DNA of 64,000 bases from Novosphingobium sediminicola (GCF_014196525.1 NZ_JACIDX010000011.1:62001-126000), one strand, 5' to 3'. Positions 35,571-44,198 are shown, counted from the stretch's first letter. The notes: a model not told the origin generated them from the sequence alone. Numbers and translations: made by a program.

Positions 35571-35590
35571 TCACCCCAAAGGTAAAGGGA

Positions 35591-35620
35591 GTTTCAATCC
35601 ACGCCTAAAGCATAGGCGAC
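35591..35620 (-). repeat. Solitary degenerate CRISPR repeat between cas7 and cas4
   Basis: A 30-nt sequence opposite in orientation to the array. On the minus strand it begins GTCGCC and ends GGCGTGGATTGAAAC, against GTCGCC and GGCGTGGATCGAAAC in the array repeat. The inner stem differs in sequence (CGCCTA/TAGGCG instead of CGCCCCT/AGGGGCG) but still pairs perfectly around a 5-nt loop. Compensatory change argues that Cas5c recognition has been selected for. Confidence 0.85.
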
Positions 35621-35710
35621 AGCTATAAGGGTTCCCACTCGACGCTGAGGGCGAAGTTTCCAACCGAAATTTTCAACTTCCAACCGCGCTTTCGCATTTC
35701 GCTGATCCAT
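35594..35710 (-). CDS. Possible 38-codon ORF upstream of the solitary repeat (CreT-like candidate)
   Basis: On the minus strand an ATG at 35708-35710 opens a frame of 38 codons that ends in a TGA inside the solitary repeat (35594-35596). The peptide is basic and starts MDQRNAKARLEVENFGWKL, ending AYALGVD. The frame stays open upstream to a TTG at 35758 with GGGAG six bases before it. A promoter-like TTGACA (35758-35753) and TATAAC (35737-35732), 15 bp apart, lie upstream, and the guide match covers the -10. That is the position of creT in CreTA modules. The ribosome site for the ATG is poor; the ORF may be fortuitous. Confidence 0.3.
   Translation of the reverse strand: MDQRNAKARLEVENFGWKLRPQRRVGTLIAVAYALGVD
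35658..35686 (+). repeat. Two direct TTCCAACCG repeats upstream of cas4
   Basis: Nine-base repeats at 35658-35666 and 35678-35686, exactly 20 bp apart, which is close to two helical turns. They lie in the 223-bp cas7-cas4 gap and could be a regulator-binding pair. Confidence 0.4.
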
Positions 35711-35744
35711 GCCTTGAAAACCAGCCCAATAGTTATAGGGAGAA
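35711..35744 (-). promoter_or_regulatory. Partial protospacer with TTC PAM matched by the crRNA-like guide
   Basis: The minus strand reads TTC (35744-35742), then TCCCTATAACTATTGGG (35741-35725). It matches the guide of the solitary repeat at positions 1-5, 7, 8, 10, 11, 13 and 15-17. The site overlaps the TATAAC of a minus-strand promoter-like sequence and the AGGGAG ribosome site of cas4 (35737-35742). Cascade bound here would be expected to block both. TTC is the PAM of characterised type I-C systems. Confidence 0.65.
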
Positions 35745-35751
35745 GCCTGAT

Positions 35752-36414
35752 TTGTCAATGCACACTCCCGACCCTGCTGCCGAGGACGGGCTCGTCCCGC
35801 TCTCGGCCTTGCAGCATTATCTGTTCTGCCCTCGCCAATGCGCGCTCATTCATGTCGAGCAGGTGTGGGCAGAAGATGGTGCCACCGCCGAGGGGCGCAT
35901 CATGCATGACCGCGTAGACAACGGCCCGCCCGACAGGCGTGCAGGGGTTCGCACGGTGCGCGGCATGGCGATCCGGTCGATGGCCTTGGGCGTGGCGGGC
36001 AAGGCTGATGCGGTGGAGTTTCATGGCAAGGGCGCCGATGCCGTGCCCTATCCAGTGGAATACAAGCGCGGACGCCCCAAGGCCCACAGGGCGGACGAGG
36101 TGCAGCTCTGTGCGCAGGCGATATGTCTGGAAGAGATGTTCGGCGTTTCCGTGCCTGAGGGTGCGCTGTTTTATGGCGAAACACGCCGCCGGTTTGTTGT
36201 CGATTTCGATGCGGAATTGCGCAGCCTGACCGCCGGAACTGCTCAATCCGCGCGTGCGATGATTGCCGCGGCGATTACCCCCTCGCCCCACTACCAGCTC
36301 TCATGCAAACATTGTTCACTGCAAGATCTGTGCGTGCCGCGCTCGCTTGAAAAGCCGCCCTCAGTGTCGGCCTGGTTGGCGCGCCAGCTCAACGCCAGCC
36401 TGGGGCAGGATTAG
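35752..36414 (+). CDS. cas4: Cas4 exonuclease
   Basis: A 220-residue RecB-like protein that trims and PAM-selects prespacers with Cas1-Cas2. Four iron-sulfur cysteines are visible: [17 protein letters not shown] near the N terminus and [13 protein letters not shown] near the C terminus. The nuclease core has [20 protein letters not shown]. The start is TTG at 35752 with AGGGAG nine bases upstream; ATG at 35758 is the alternative. It heads the adaptation operon cas4-cas1-cas2. Confidence 0.94.
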   Translation: MSMHTPDPAAEDGLVPLSALQHYLFCPRQCALIHVEQVWAEDGATAEGRIMHDRVDNGPPDRRAGVRTVRGMAIRSMALGVAGKADAVEFHGKGADAVPYPVEYKRGRPKAHRADEVQLCAQAICLEEMFGVSVPEGALFYGETRRRFVVDFDAELRSLTAGTAQSARAMIAAAITPSPHYQLSCKHCSLQDLCVPRSLEKPPSVSAWLARQLNASLGQD

Positions 36415-36417
36415 CCT

Positions 36418-37458
36418 ATGCGCAAATTGCTCAACACCATCTATGTCACCAGCGAGGATGCCTGGCTGCGCAAGGATCGCGAAAATCTGGTGATCGAGGT
36501 TCAGGGCGTGGAGCGCGGCCGAGTGCCGCTCCACATGATGGAAGGCCTTGTGTGTTTCAGCAGGGCGGGCGCATCGCCATCGGTGATGGCGGCCTGTGCG
36601 GAAGCCGGGATTGGTCTGTCCTTTCTTACGCCGAATGGGCGGTTTCAGGCGCGGGTCGAGGGGCAGCGCAGCGGCAATGTTCTGCTGCGGCGCACGCAAT
36701 ATCGCGTGGCCGATGATGCCGCGCGGGTCTTGCCGGTGGTGCGGGGCATCGTCGCCGGCAAGGCGGCCAATCAGCGCACGGTTGTGATGCGGGCACTGCG
36801 CGACCATGCGGTGAAAATGCCTGAAGAGGCGCGGGACGCGCTGCTAGCGGTCGAACGCCAATTATCCCATGCCGCCCGCCGCACTCTGGCGGCCAGCGAT
36901 GTGGCCGAGTTACGCGGGATCGAGGGCGATTGCGCAAGGCTCTACTTCTCAGTGTTCAATCACCTGATTCGGCACGATGATGCAGCCTTCGCCTTTGTCG
37001 GGCGTTCGCGCCGCCCGCCGCTTGATCGGGTCAATGCGCTGCTGTCGTTTCTGTATGCCATACTCGGGCATGATTGTCGCTCGGCCCTGGAGGCGGTGGG
37101 CCTCGATCCGCAGGTCGGCCTATTGCATGCTGATCGACCGGGCCGGGCCAGTCTGGCGCTCGATCTGATGGAGGAAATGCGCCCGGTGTTGGCCGATCGG
37201 CTGGCGCTCAGCCTGATCAATCGAAGGCAGATTGCCGCCAGTGACTTCCTTGTCGAGGATGGCGGCGCGGTGCGGATGAGCGACGATGCCCGCAAGGCGA
37301 TGCTGGTTGCCTGGCAGGAACGCAAGAAAGAGGAACTGCGCCATCCTTTCCTTGGCGAGGCCCTGTCGCTGGGGCTGGTGGTGCATATACAGGCGCAATT
37401 ACTGGCGCGCCATTTGCGCGGGGATCTCGACGGATACCCGCCCTTCATTTGGAAATAA
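36418..37458 (+). CDS. cas1: Cas1 integrase (type I-C)
   Basis: A 346-residue spacer integrase. The N-terminal beta domain starts MRKLLNTIYVTSEDAWLRKD. The metal site is E in LRGIEGDCARLYFSVFNHLI, H in VGLLHADRPGRASLALDLME, and the following acidic residue in MEEMRPVLADRL. It starts three bases after cas4 and is followed by cas2 after three bases. Length is normal. Confidence 0.96.
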   Translation: MRKLLNTIYVTSEDAWLRKDRENLVIEVQGVERGRVPLHMMEGLVCFSRAGASPSVMAACAEAGIGLSFLTPNGRFQARVEGQRSGNVLLRRTQYRVADDAARVLPVVRGIVAGKAANQRTVVMRALRDHAVKMPEEARDALLAVERQLSHAARRTLAASDVAELRGIEGDCARLYFSVFNHLIRHDDAAFAFVGRSRRPPLDRVNALLSFLYAILGHDCRSALEAVGLDPQVGLLHADRPGRASLALDLMEEMRPVLADRLALSLINRRQIAASDFLVEDGGAVRMSDDARKAMLVAWQERKKEELRHPFLGEALSLGLVVHIQAQLLARHLRGDLDGYPPFIWK

Positions 37459-37461
37459 GCG

Positions 37462-37752
37462 ATGTTAGTTCTGGTGACATATGATGTGAATACGCAGGAT
37501 GCCGAGGGGCGACGGCGCTTGCGTCGTGTGGCCAAGGCCTGTCAGGACTTTGGCCAGAGAGTGCAGAATTCGGTGTTTGAGTGTGAGGTCGATCCGGCGC
37601 GTTGGGCGATGCTGCGGGCAAGTCTCATCGCGGAAATCGATGCCCGGAAAGACAGTTTGCGGTTTTATCAGCTTGGCGCCTCGGGTAAACGGCGGGTCGA
37701 GCATGTGGGGGCAAAGCCTGCCTTGGATCTTGAAGGCCCGCTGGTGTTCTGA
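37462..37752 (+). CDS. cas2: Cas2
   Basis: A 96-residue ferredoxin-fold protein that bridges the two Cas1 dimers during spacer capture. It begins MLVLVTYDVNTQD with the conserved aspartate, followed by RVQNSVFECEVDPARWAML. The size is standard for type I-C. It is the last cas gene and lies about 190 bp before the first repeat. Confidence 0.95.
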   Translation: MLVLVTYDVNTQDAEGRRRLRRVAKACQDFGQRVQNSVFECEVDPARWAMLRASLIAEIDARKDSLRFYQLGASGKRRVEHVGAKPALDLEGPLVF

Positions 37753-37940
37753 CCGGGCAGACCATGCGCGAACCCCAAGCTGTGGGCAAAATGCCGGGAG
37801 GATCGCGCGAAAATAAGTTACTTCTTATCAATATCTTGACTTGTTTAATTGGATGATTGCTGTGGCGAGGCGTGGCAAAAGCCGTGCTTCGCGCGAAGCG
37901 GCTATATTCTCCTTCTTTCTCATCGTGTAACAGCAACCCT
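37753..37940 (+). promoter_or_regulatory. CRISPR leader
   Basis: The 188 bp between cas2 and the first repeat have no frame. TTGACT (37842-37847) is a -35-like hexamer. A perfect 14-bp palindrome GCTTCGCGCGAAGC (37886-37899) is followed by TATATT (37903-37908). The array is transcribed rightward because repeats end in GAAAC on the plus strand, so this is the leader end where new spacers enter. The exact promoter is uncertain. Confidence 0.75.
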
Positions 37941-40900
37941 GTCGCCCCTCACGCAGGGGCGTGGATCGAAACCGCCACGGTCCATTTGCAAATCGTGGAG
38001 ATAGTCAGTCGCCCCTCACGCAGGGGCGTGGATCGAAACGAGAGCGGGATGCTTGGAGCGCGGCAACAGTGGGAAGTCGCCCCTCACGCAGGGGCGTGGA
38101 TCGAAACCATGGTATTCGGGGCCTATGACCGCGCAATTCCCGTCGCCCCTCACGCAGGGGCGTGGATCGAAACCCACATAGCGCTCTTGCAGTTCCACGA
38201 CGATCTGGCGTCGCCCCTCACGCAGGGGCGTGGATCGAAACATTCTTGGAGCCAGTGCCCTCCATCAGCCCAAGGGTCGCCCCTCACGCAGGGGCGTGGA
38301 TCGAAACGCTTATGCGTCCGCATGATGTCGATTGTTTGTTGTCGCCCCTCACGCAGGGGCGTGGATCGAAACATATTTGACAGCCCTGCCGCCTGCATGA
38401 TGGCTAGTCGCCCCTCACGCAGGGGCGTGGATCGAAACCCGTTCAAGATGATGGATTTTTCGAAGGTGTGATGTCGCCCCTCACGCAGGGGCGTGGATCG
38501 AAACATCTCTTCGTCGCGCTGCCATTTGGCCAACAGTCGCCCCTCACGCAGGGGCGTGGATCGAAACATTGATCCTGCGCGCCCGCGCGGCTCAGGCCAC
38601 GCGTCGCCCCTCACGCAGGGGCGTGGATCGAAACGCCACCCCCGCTGCAATTAGGGCTTGGGCGTCCGCGTCGCCCCTCACGCAGGGGCGTGGATCGAAA
38701 CCTTGGCCGCGTGGCGCAGTACCCGGATGGCACCTGTCGCCCCTCACGCAGGGGCGTGGATCGAAACATGGATGATCCTCGGTCGGCACGATGGACAGGT
38801 GGTCGCCCCTCACGCAGGGGCGTGGATCGAAACAATGCCTCGCCGCAGCGGTCCTCCATCCAGCTGCGGTCGCCCCTCACGCAGGGGCGTGGATCGAAAC
38901 ATAGTCGGCATGAAGCGGTGCTAGGCGCAGCAGGGGTCGCCCCTCACGCAGGGGCGTGGATCGAAACCATGAGATAAGCCCGCAGCGGCTCTCCATTCGC
39001 CGTCGCCCCTCACGCAGGGGCGTGGATCGAAACTGCTCTGCGCCATGCTGGTCGCTAGCAAGCGCTCGTCGCCCCTCACGCAGGGGCGTGGATCGAAACA
39101 AGCCCTGCCTGATTGATGATCGCCCGCGCTCTGGTCGCCCCTCACGCAGGGGCGTGGATCGAAACTCCGATGGTAAGGGAGGGGCCGCGCGCGACGCGGG
39201 TCGCCCCTCACGCAGGGGCGTGGATCGAAACACAAAATGGCGGAAAATGTGGTCGGGGAGACAAGGTCGCCCCTCACGCAGGGGCGTGGATCGAAACCAT
39301 TCGCGCGCGCTCTTCTGCGCTGATCGCGGGCCGTCGCCCCTCACGCAGGGGCGTGGATCGAAACATGATACTTGCCGATCCGCACCGGCTGTCCATAGGT
39401 CGCCCCTCACGCAGGGGCGTGGATCGAAACAGGATCAAAGCGAACCGTCACACGCTGGCCAAGAAGTCGCCCCTCACGCAGGGGCGTGGATCGAAACTTG
39501 CACGACCAGACCGGCAACCGGCGCTATTGGAGTCGCCCCTCACGCAGGGGCGTGGATCGAAACCACGCATTACGAGGATGGCCGCCCGGTCAAGATGGTC
39601 GCCCCTCACGCAGGGGCGTGGATCGAAACACCAAAACGTCGTATCGCTTAGCGCGTATACAAGTCGTCGCCCCTCACGCAGGGGCGTGGATCGAAACGCG
39701 GCAATGGCGGTGGCAAGCTGCGCTGCGGTGGTGTCGCCCCTCACGCAGGGGCGTGGATCGAAACATGGGCTGCAGGCTGACAACGCAACGCTGGTTCAGG
39801 TCGCCCCTCACGCAGGGGCGTGGATCGAAACCATCAGCGCTTGGTCATGGCGGCATCGTTGTTGGGTCGCCCCTCACGCAGGTGCGTGGATCGAAACAGC
39901 ACAGTGGCGAACCAGAAGCCGCCAAAGCCGGTGTCGCCCCTCACGCAGGGGCGTGGATCGAAACTCCCATCATCGGCGCTAAGGGATCTGCGCCGCGAGT
40001 CGCCCCTCACGCAGGGGCGTGGATCGAAACATGGCATCGACCTCACAAGCAAGAGGATCAGGCGGTCGCCCCTCACGCAGGGGCGTGGATCGAAACTCCG
40101 ATGCCCAATCCCGCGCGGGTGTCGGTTGTGGTCGCCCCTCACGCAGGGGCGTGGATCGAAACCGCGTAGCCTACGCATTGCCCCGGATGACCCGCATGTC
40201 GCCCCTCACGCAGGGGCGTGGATCGAAACTACAACATGCCCGATGAAGTGGAGGACGACGAATGTCGCCCCTCACGCAGGGGCGTGGATCGAAACACGCC
40301 AAATGCTGGCAGTCGAATATCTCATGCGGCGTCGCCCCTCACGCAGGGGCGTGGATCGAAACTGCGCGGCTCCCTGCAATCAGCGTGGGCTTGTTGTCGC
40401 CCCTCACGCAGGGGCGTGGATCGAAACAGCGCCACCGATCTGCGTAACGAATACGCGATCCAGTCGCCCCTCACGCAGGGGCGTGGATCGAAACAAGAAG
40501 GAATCGGTGCTGCTGATCCCCGGCACGTGTCGCCCCTCACGCAGGGGCGTGGATCGAAACCTCGCGGGTCATGCCCTGAGCGATGTCGAGCGCAGGTCGC
40601 CCCTCACGCAGGGGCGTGGATCGAAACATGCATCTGCCAGACCGGACATTGTGTTATATGGCGTCGCCCCTCACGCAGGGGCGTGGATCGAAACCATCAT
40701 CGGCTGCGATCTTTACGGCCAAAACTTCGTCGCCCCTCACGCAGGGGCGTGGATCGAAACAGAGCCGCCGCCCGCAGCGCCGCCTGCGATGGCTTGTCGC
40801 CCCTCACGCAGGGGCGTGGATCGAAACGCTGGGAGTCGGTGATGTGTCCCGCAGCGTGGCAGTCGCCCCTCACGCAGGGGCGTGGATCGAAACAGGAAAC

Positions 40901-41753
40901 GGATGCGGCAGCGACATACTACCTCGCGTCGCCCCTCACGCAGGGGCGTGGATCGAAACTGGCGCACAATTGCACCGTCTATGTGAACGAGAGGTCGCCC
41001 CTCACGCAGGGGCGTGGATCGAAACGCGCTCGTCCAGCCCTTGCGAGCCGAATACCGATGTCGCCCCTCACGCAGGGGCGTGGATCGAAACTACCGCGAG
41101 AGCCGCAGGCGCCGCGCGGGCCGCGGTCGCCCCTCACGCAGGGGCGTGGATCGAAACCTCGCTGATTGCGATACCTCGACCAGCTGGACCGTCGCCCCTC
41201 ACGCAGGGGCGTGGATCGAAACCAGTTAAAGCTCGTGACTACGCCGGGGCGCAACTGTCGCCCCTCACGCAGGGGCGTGGATCGAAACACGGCTGACCAG
41301 CTCAGGGCGATGCCCGGCCTCGTCGCCCCTCACGCAGGGGCGTGGATCGAAACCTCCATTTCGAAGGGAGGTGATCAAGCTGTTGCAGTCGCCCCTCACG
41401 CAGGGGCGTGGATCGAAACTGGATCGCGATCAGCGTGGCGGTGGCCTGATCGGGTCGCCCCTCACGCAGGGGCGTGGATCGAAACCATATAGACCATGGC
41501 GCTTTCGCCGGTCTGGAAAGTCGCCCCTCACGCAGGGGCGTGGATCGAAACGACGTGTTTGTCACGCCGCCCGATGGCGGCAAGCGTCGCCCCTCACGCA
41601 GGGGCGTGGATCGAAACCCTTGAGAGGGATGCATTTCCCATGTTGGGCGCCGTAGCCCCTCACGCAGGGGCGTGGATCGAAACACATAGGACAGGATCGG
41701 TATCGTGGCCTTGCCGCCCGTCGCACCTCAAGCAGGGCGTGGATCGCCAAAAC
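37941..41753 (+). CRISPR. Type I-C CRISPR array, 57 repeats plus one degenerate terminal repeat
   Basis: Repeats are 32 bp, starting GTCGCCCCTCACGCAGGGGC and ending GTGGATCGAAAC, with a period of 65-68 bp and spacers of 31-36 bp. I counted repeat starts from 37941 to 41652 (57) and a worn copy at 41720-41753 lacking one stem base and carrying an insertion before the AAAC end. Variants are the 30th (39866, GGTGCG) and the 57th (41652, GTAGCCCC). Very uniform repeats and a decayed distal end fit leader-proximal growth. No spacer obviously matched the rest of the window, though I could not check exhaustively. Confidence 0.97.
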
Positions 41754-41955
41754 AGGACGTTCATCAGCGCGGATGGGAAGAACCGCCTTTGGTCGGGTGC
41801 TTCCGGTTTGCCGTCATGGAATTGCCCGCCCTCAAAGTTGCCATTCAAGCAACAAGGTTGTGCCGTCCGAAGCCGACGTACATTCACGTTTCGCAATTAT
41901 CGCTATCAAAATACCTCTAGGTCAGTTAGTTGAACGCTCAAGCGAGGGAATGTTG

Positions 41956-43023
41956 ATGAGCGAAGTTATCTCGGCCGATGCGCTCGGCCGGCTGCGTGCG
42001 GCCAAAGCTTTGATGCAAAAGGACACCGCAATTCGCGATATTCTTGAATCACGTGACAGTGTGATTGACCGTTATGGCCCACAATTCAGGCCAGGCGCAA
42101 TTGAGCATGTAGAGGAAGAGGTACTGCGCTCTTTTCTGCTTATCGAGAACAACAAGCATTGGTCCGGCCTTTTCCGCCAAAGTAACCGGATTTGCGCCAA
42201 TATGGCCATGACGCGCTCTGCGCTGAGTGAACTGGTTGATGAGACGCGCCCAATCGAGGAGCGAACTCGGGCAGCGACTGAGGTCAAAGGCCTCGGTAAG
42301 GGCATCATAACCGCGATCCTGATCGTGGCCTACCCTGACAGATATGGGGTGTGGAACAACACTTCAGAAAGCGGGCTTGTTAATCTTGGCCTGCTTCCGG
42401 AGTGGCCTCGCGGAGCCAGTTTTGGTGTACGTTATGCCGCCATCAACGCCGTGCTTACCACACTGGCTAGAGAGCTGGAAATCGACCTTTGGACGCTTGA
42501 TACCATTTGGTGGTATCTCTCGAACAATGAGGATGCCGATGCCAGCTACGAGGAATCCGTACCAATCACGGAAATTCGCACCACCCGGGCAGCTACCCGG
42601 TTTGCGATAGAGCGGCATCTTCAAGACTATTTATTCGATAATTGGTCTAAACTTGATTTAGCCAAGGACTGGGAGCTCTTTGATCGCGGTGAAGAACCAG
42701 ACGCAGGCTACGAGTTTGTGACGCCCATTGGCAGAATAGACCTCCTTGCCCGGCATAGGCGGGAACCACGTTGGCTGGTGATTGAACTCAAGCGCGATAA
42801 GTCGTCTGACGCTGTTGTTGGCCAAATCCTGCGCTACATAGGCTGGATTAAAGCTCATCTCGCCAAGCCCGGCGAAGGCGTAGAGGGCTTGGTTATTGCC
42901 GCCCACGGTGACGACAAGCTTCATTATGCGCTGAGTACCTTGCCGTCAGTGTCATTCAAAAGCTACGAAGTCGAATTCCGCCTCAATGAAGGGCCATCTT
43001 TTGAGCGGTTTGCACGTCCATAG
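41956..43023 (+). CDS. NucS/DUF91-like PD-(D/E)XK nuclease domain protein
   Basis: A 355-residue protein; the ATG at 41956 has GAGGGA six bases upstream. The C-terminal part holds a restriction-endonuclease-like core: YEFVTPIGRIDLLARHRR, then WLVIELKRDKSSD, and QILRYIGWIKAHLA, which fits D...E-x-K of the NucS/DUF91 group. The N-terminal 200 residues contain an HhH-like GLGKGIITAILIVAYPDRYG segment and many aromatics; I do not recognise a named family for them. It follows the CRISPR array directly and may be an accessory defence or repair gene of the element. Confidence 0.7.
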   Translation: MSEVISADALGRLRAAKALMQKDTAIRDILESRDSVIDRYGPQFRPGAIEHVEEEVLRSFLLIENNKHWSGLFRQSNRICANMAMTRSALSELVDETRPIEERTRAATEVKGLGKGIITAILIVAYPDRYGVWNNTSESGLVNLGLLPEWPRGASFGVRYAAINAVLTTLARELEIDLWTLDTIWWYLSNNEDADASYEESVPITEIRTTRAATRFAIERHLQDYLFDNWSKLDLAKDWELFDRGEEPDAGYEFVTPIGRIDLLARHRREPRWLVIELKRDKSSDAVVGQILRYIGWIKAHLAKPGEGVEGLVIAAHGDDKLHYALSTLPSVSFKSYEVEFRLNEGPSFERFARP

Positions 43024-43080
43024 CTTATTGGCATGGCGCCACGAAGCTGCCACACAGCAAAAACTTTCGAGTATAGGCTG

Positions 43081-43578
43081 ATGGATTTTTCAACAAAGAC
43101 CGATCGCCAAATTGATCAATGGATTGCGAATCATGAGACTAGCCAGGCAACTGATGCGCCACTCTATAAAACTTTGCTTATAGAACGTGTCGGGCGCGCG
43201 CAATTAAAGCAAAAAATGAGCTTCGATCTTTCTCTCGAACATTTGAAAATCGCGGCGATTGAACAACGTTGCACGACCTACGGCGCGCTTGCTGCAGCTA
43301 GCGGTGTCGAATGGTCGAAGGCACGACACCAGATGAATGGTGTCAACGGGCATCTCGATCGACTTCTCGATCTTTGTCACGTGAAGGGTTTGCCGCTGCT
43401 AACAGCGATCTGCGTTAATCAAGGCGGGATTTTGGATGGTGAGCTCGGCGAGGACGCGCTGGCAGGATTTGCCAATGGAGCAAGGCGGCTTGGTATTGCT
43501 GTCGGAGATCCTCTAAGCTTCCATCATACCTGTCGTGATGCGTGTTGGGTCTGGGGGCGAACAGCCACAAATAGTTAG
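43081..43578 (+). CDS. Unknown protein downstream of the nuclease-like gene
   Basis: A 165-residue protein starting MDFSTKTDRQIDQWIANHE. The middle segment EQRCTTYGALAAASGVEWSK is reminiscent of small winged-helix or alkyltransferase-like domains. The rest (GHLDRLLDLCHVKGLPLLTA, GARRLGIAVGDPLSFHHTCR) is helical. It has no recognised catalytic motif. Base use is less GC-rich than the cas genes. It starts 57 bp after the nuclease-like gene and could be its partner. Confidence 0.55.
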   Translation: MDFSTKTDRQIDQWIANHETSQATDAPLYKTLLIERVGRAQLKQKMSFDLSLEHLKIAAIEQRCTTYGALAAASGVEWSKARHQMNGVNGHLDRLLDLCHVKGLPLLTAICVNQGGILDGELGEDALAGFANGARRLGIAVGDPLSFHHTCRDACWVWGRTATNS

Positions 43579-44174
43579 CGCCGAAGCCTGCCGTTCTCCA
43601 CTCTTCGAACTGTCGGCCGAGTCGCCGGCGCGTGTCGTCAGCCGTTTGGTAGAATCCGAATGACCGCTGTTCCCCGAAATGGACGTTCGTTCCAGCACAA
43701 ACGAACGTCGTGATCTGGTCGCGACCTGCCGGTTACCGGACAGTCCGGAACTGAGGATCCGAACCTGGTGCCTGAATGGCGACAAAGGGTCGGACCCGGA
43801 AGCGGACACCAACGCATCCGAGTGTCCGCTATTCCATTTGTGCGGCTGTAACCTGCCGTTCCGGACCTTCCACCAGCATGGGCATTCAGGGGACAAGTTT
43901 GCCGCTGGTGAACGAAGGGCAGCTCGGGCCAATCCAGGCCCCGGAGGAGACTTACCGATTCGTCCGCACAAGCCGACGATATAAACTTTTACCCCTTCTC
44001 CGAGGAATCAGGATGCGACTCATGAATCATACCACCTAACAAAACCTACCTATAAAAGTTCGCATTCCCCGGACACGAACCCAACGTCCTTTTCTCTAAG
44101 GGGGTATAAATGAGGGTATGTCAGACTTTCAATTGCATAAATTATACATTTTTATAGATAGTTAAGCCTATCTA
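43579..44174 (+). other. Gene-free right end of the element
   Basis: About 600 bp without a credible gene; frames on both strands are low-complexity shadows. The left part resembles decayed GC-rich intergenic sequence. The right part (about 44040-44170) is AT-rich and holds GGGGGTATAAATGAGGG (44100-44116), similar to the site at 22510. Confidence 0.6.
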
Positions 44175-44198
44175 TTCGAGTGTGTCATCGCCACCATT
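44175..44198 (+). other. Candidate attR
   Basis: TTCGAG, three bases, GTCATCGCC, ACCATT: the tRNA-Val 3' end repeated with one C deleted and three central substitutions. Immediately after it the sequence returns to chromosome-like gene arrangement. With an arm-like GGGGGTAT site 75 bp inside, this gives an element of about 21.8 kb. Confidence 0.58.

Larger units (their letters stand above)
35537..35620 (-). ncRNA. Candidate crRNA-like regulatory RNA (CreA/CreR-type)
   Basis: Read on the minus strand: a solitary degenerate repeat (35620-35591), a 29-nt guide (35590-35562), then a stable hairpin (35561-35537). The repeat ends in the canonical handle ATTGAAAC. The guide begins TCCCTTTACCTTTGGGG; its first 17 positions match 13 bases of TCCCTATAACTATTGGG at 35741-35725 (minus strand), which is preceded by a TTC PAM. 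Mismatches are at 6, 9, 12 and 14; positions 6 and 12 are not read in type I crRNAs. A TTATAG hexamer (35628-35623) lies just upstream. Partial matching of this kind is the known mark of CreA and CreR RNAs, which let Cascade bind and repress without cleavage. No expression data exist here. Confidence 0.68.

Noticed and set aside
35591..35620. The lone repeat as a simple relic of an old array
   Set aside because: The stem is kept by compensatory changes and the adjacent guide matches a nearby PAM-flanked promoter site; a relic remains possible but is less likely.
37857..41685. Many long reading frames through the CRISPR array (repeats of PHAGAWIET, SRRGVDRN, PLTQGRGSK and similar)
   Set aside because: They are translations of the repeat unit in different frames; the DNA is a CRISPR array, not coding sequence.
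43513..43971. 152-codon minus-strand frame at the right end of the element
   Set aside because: Ser/Arg/Pro-rich shadow-like composition in decayed intergenic DNA; overlaps the 43081-43578 gene.
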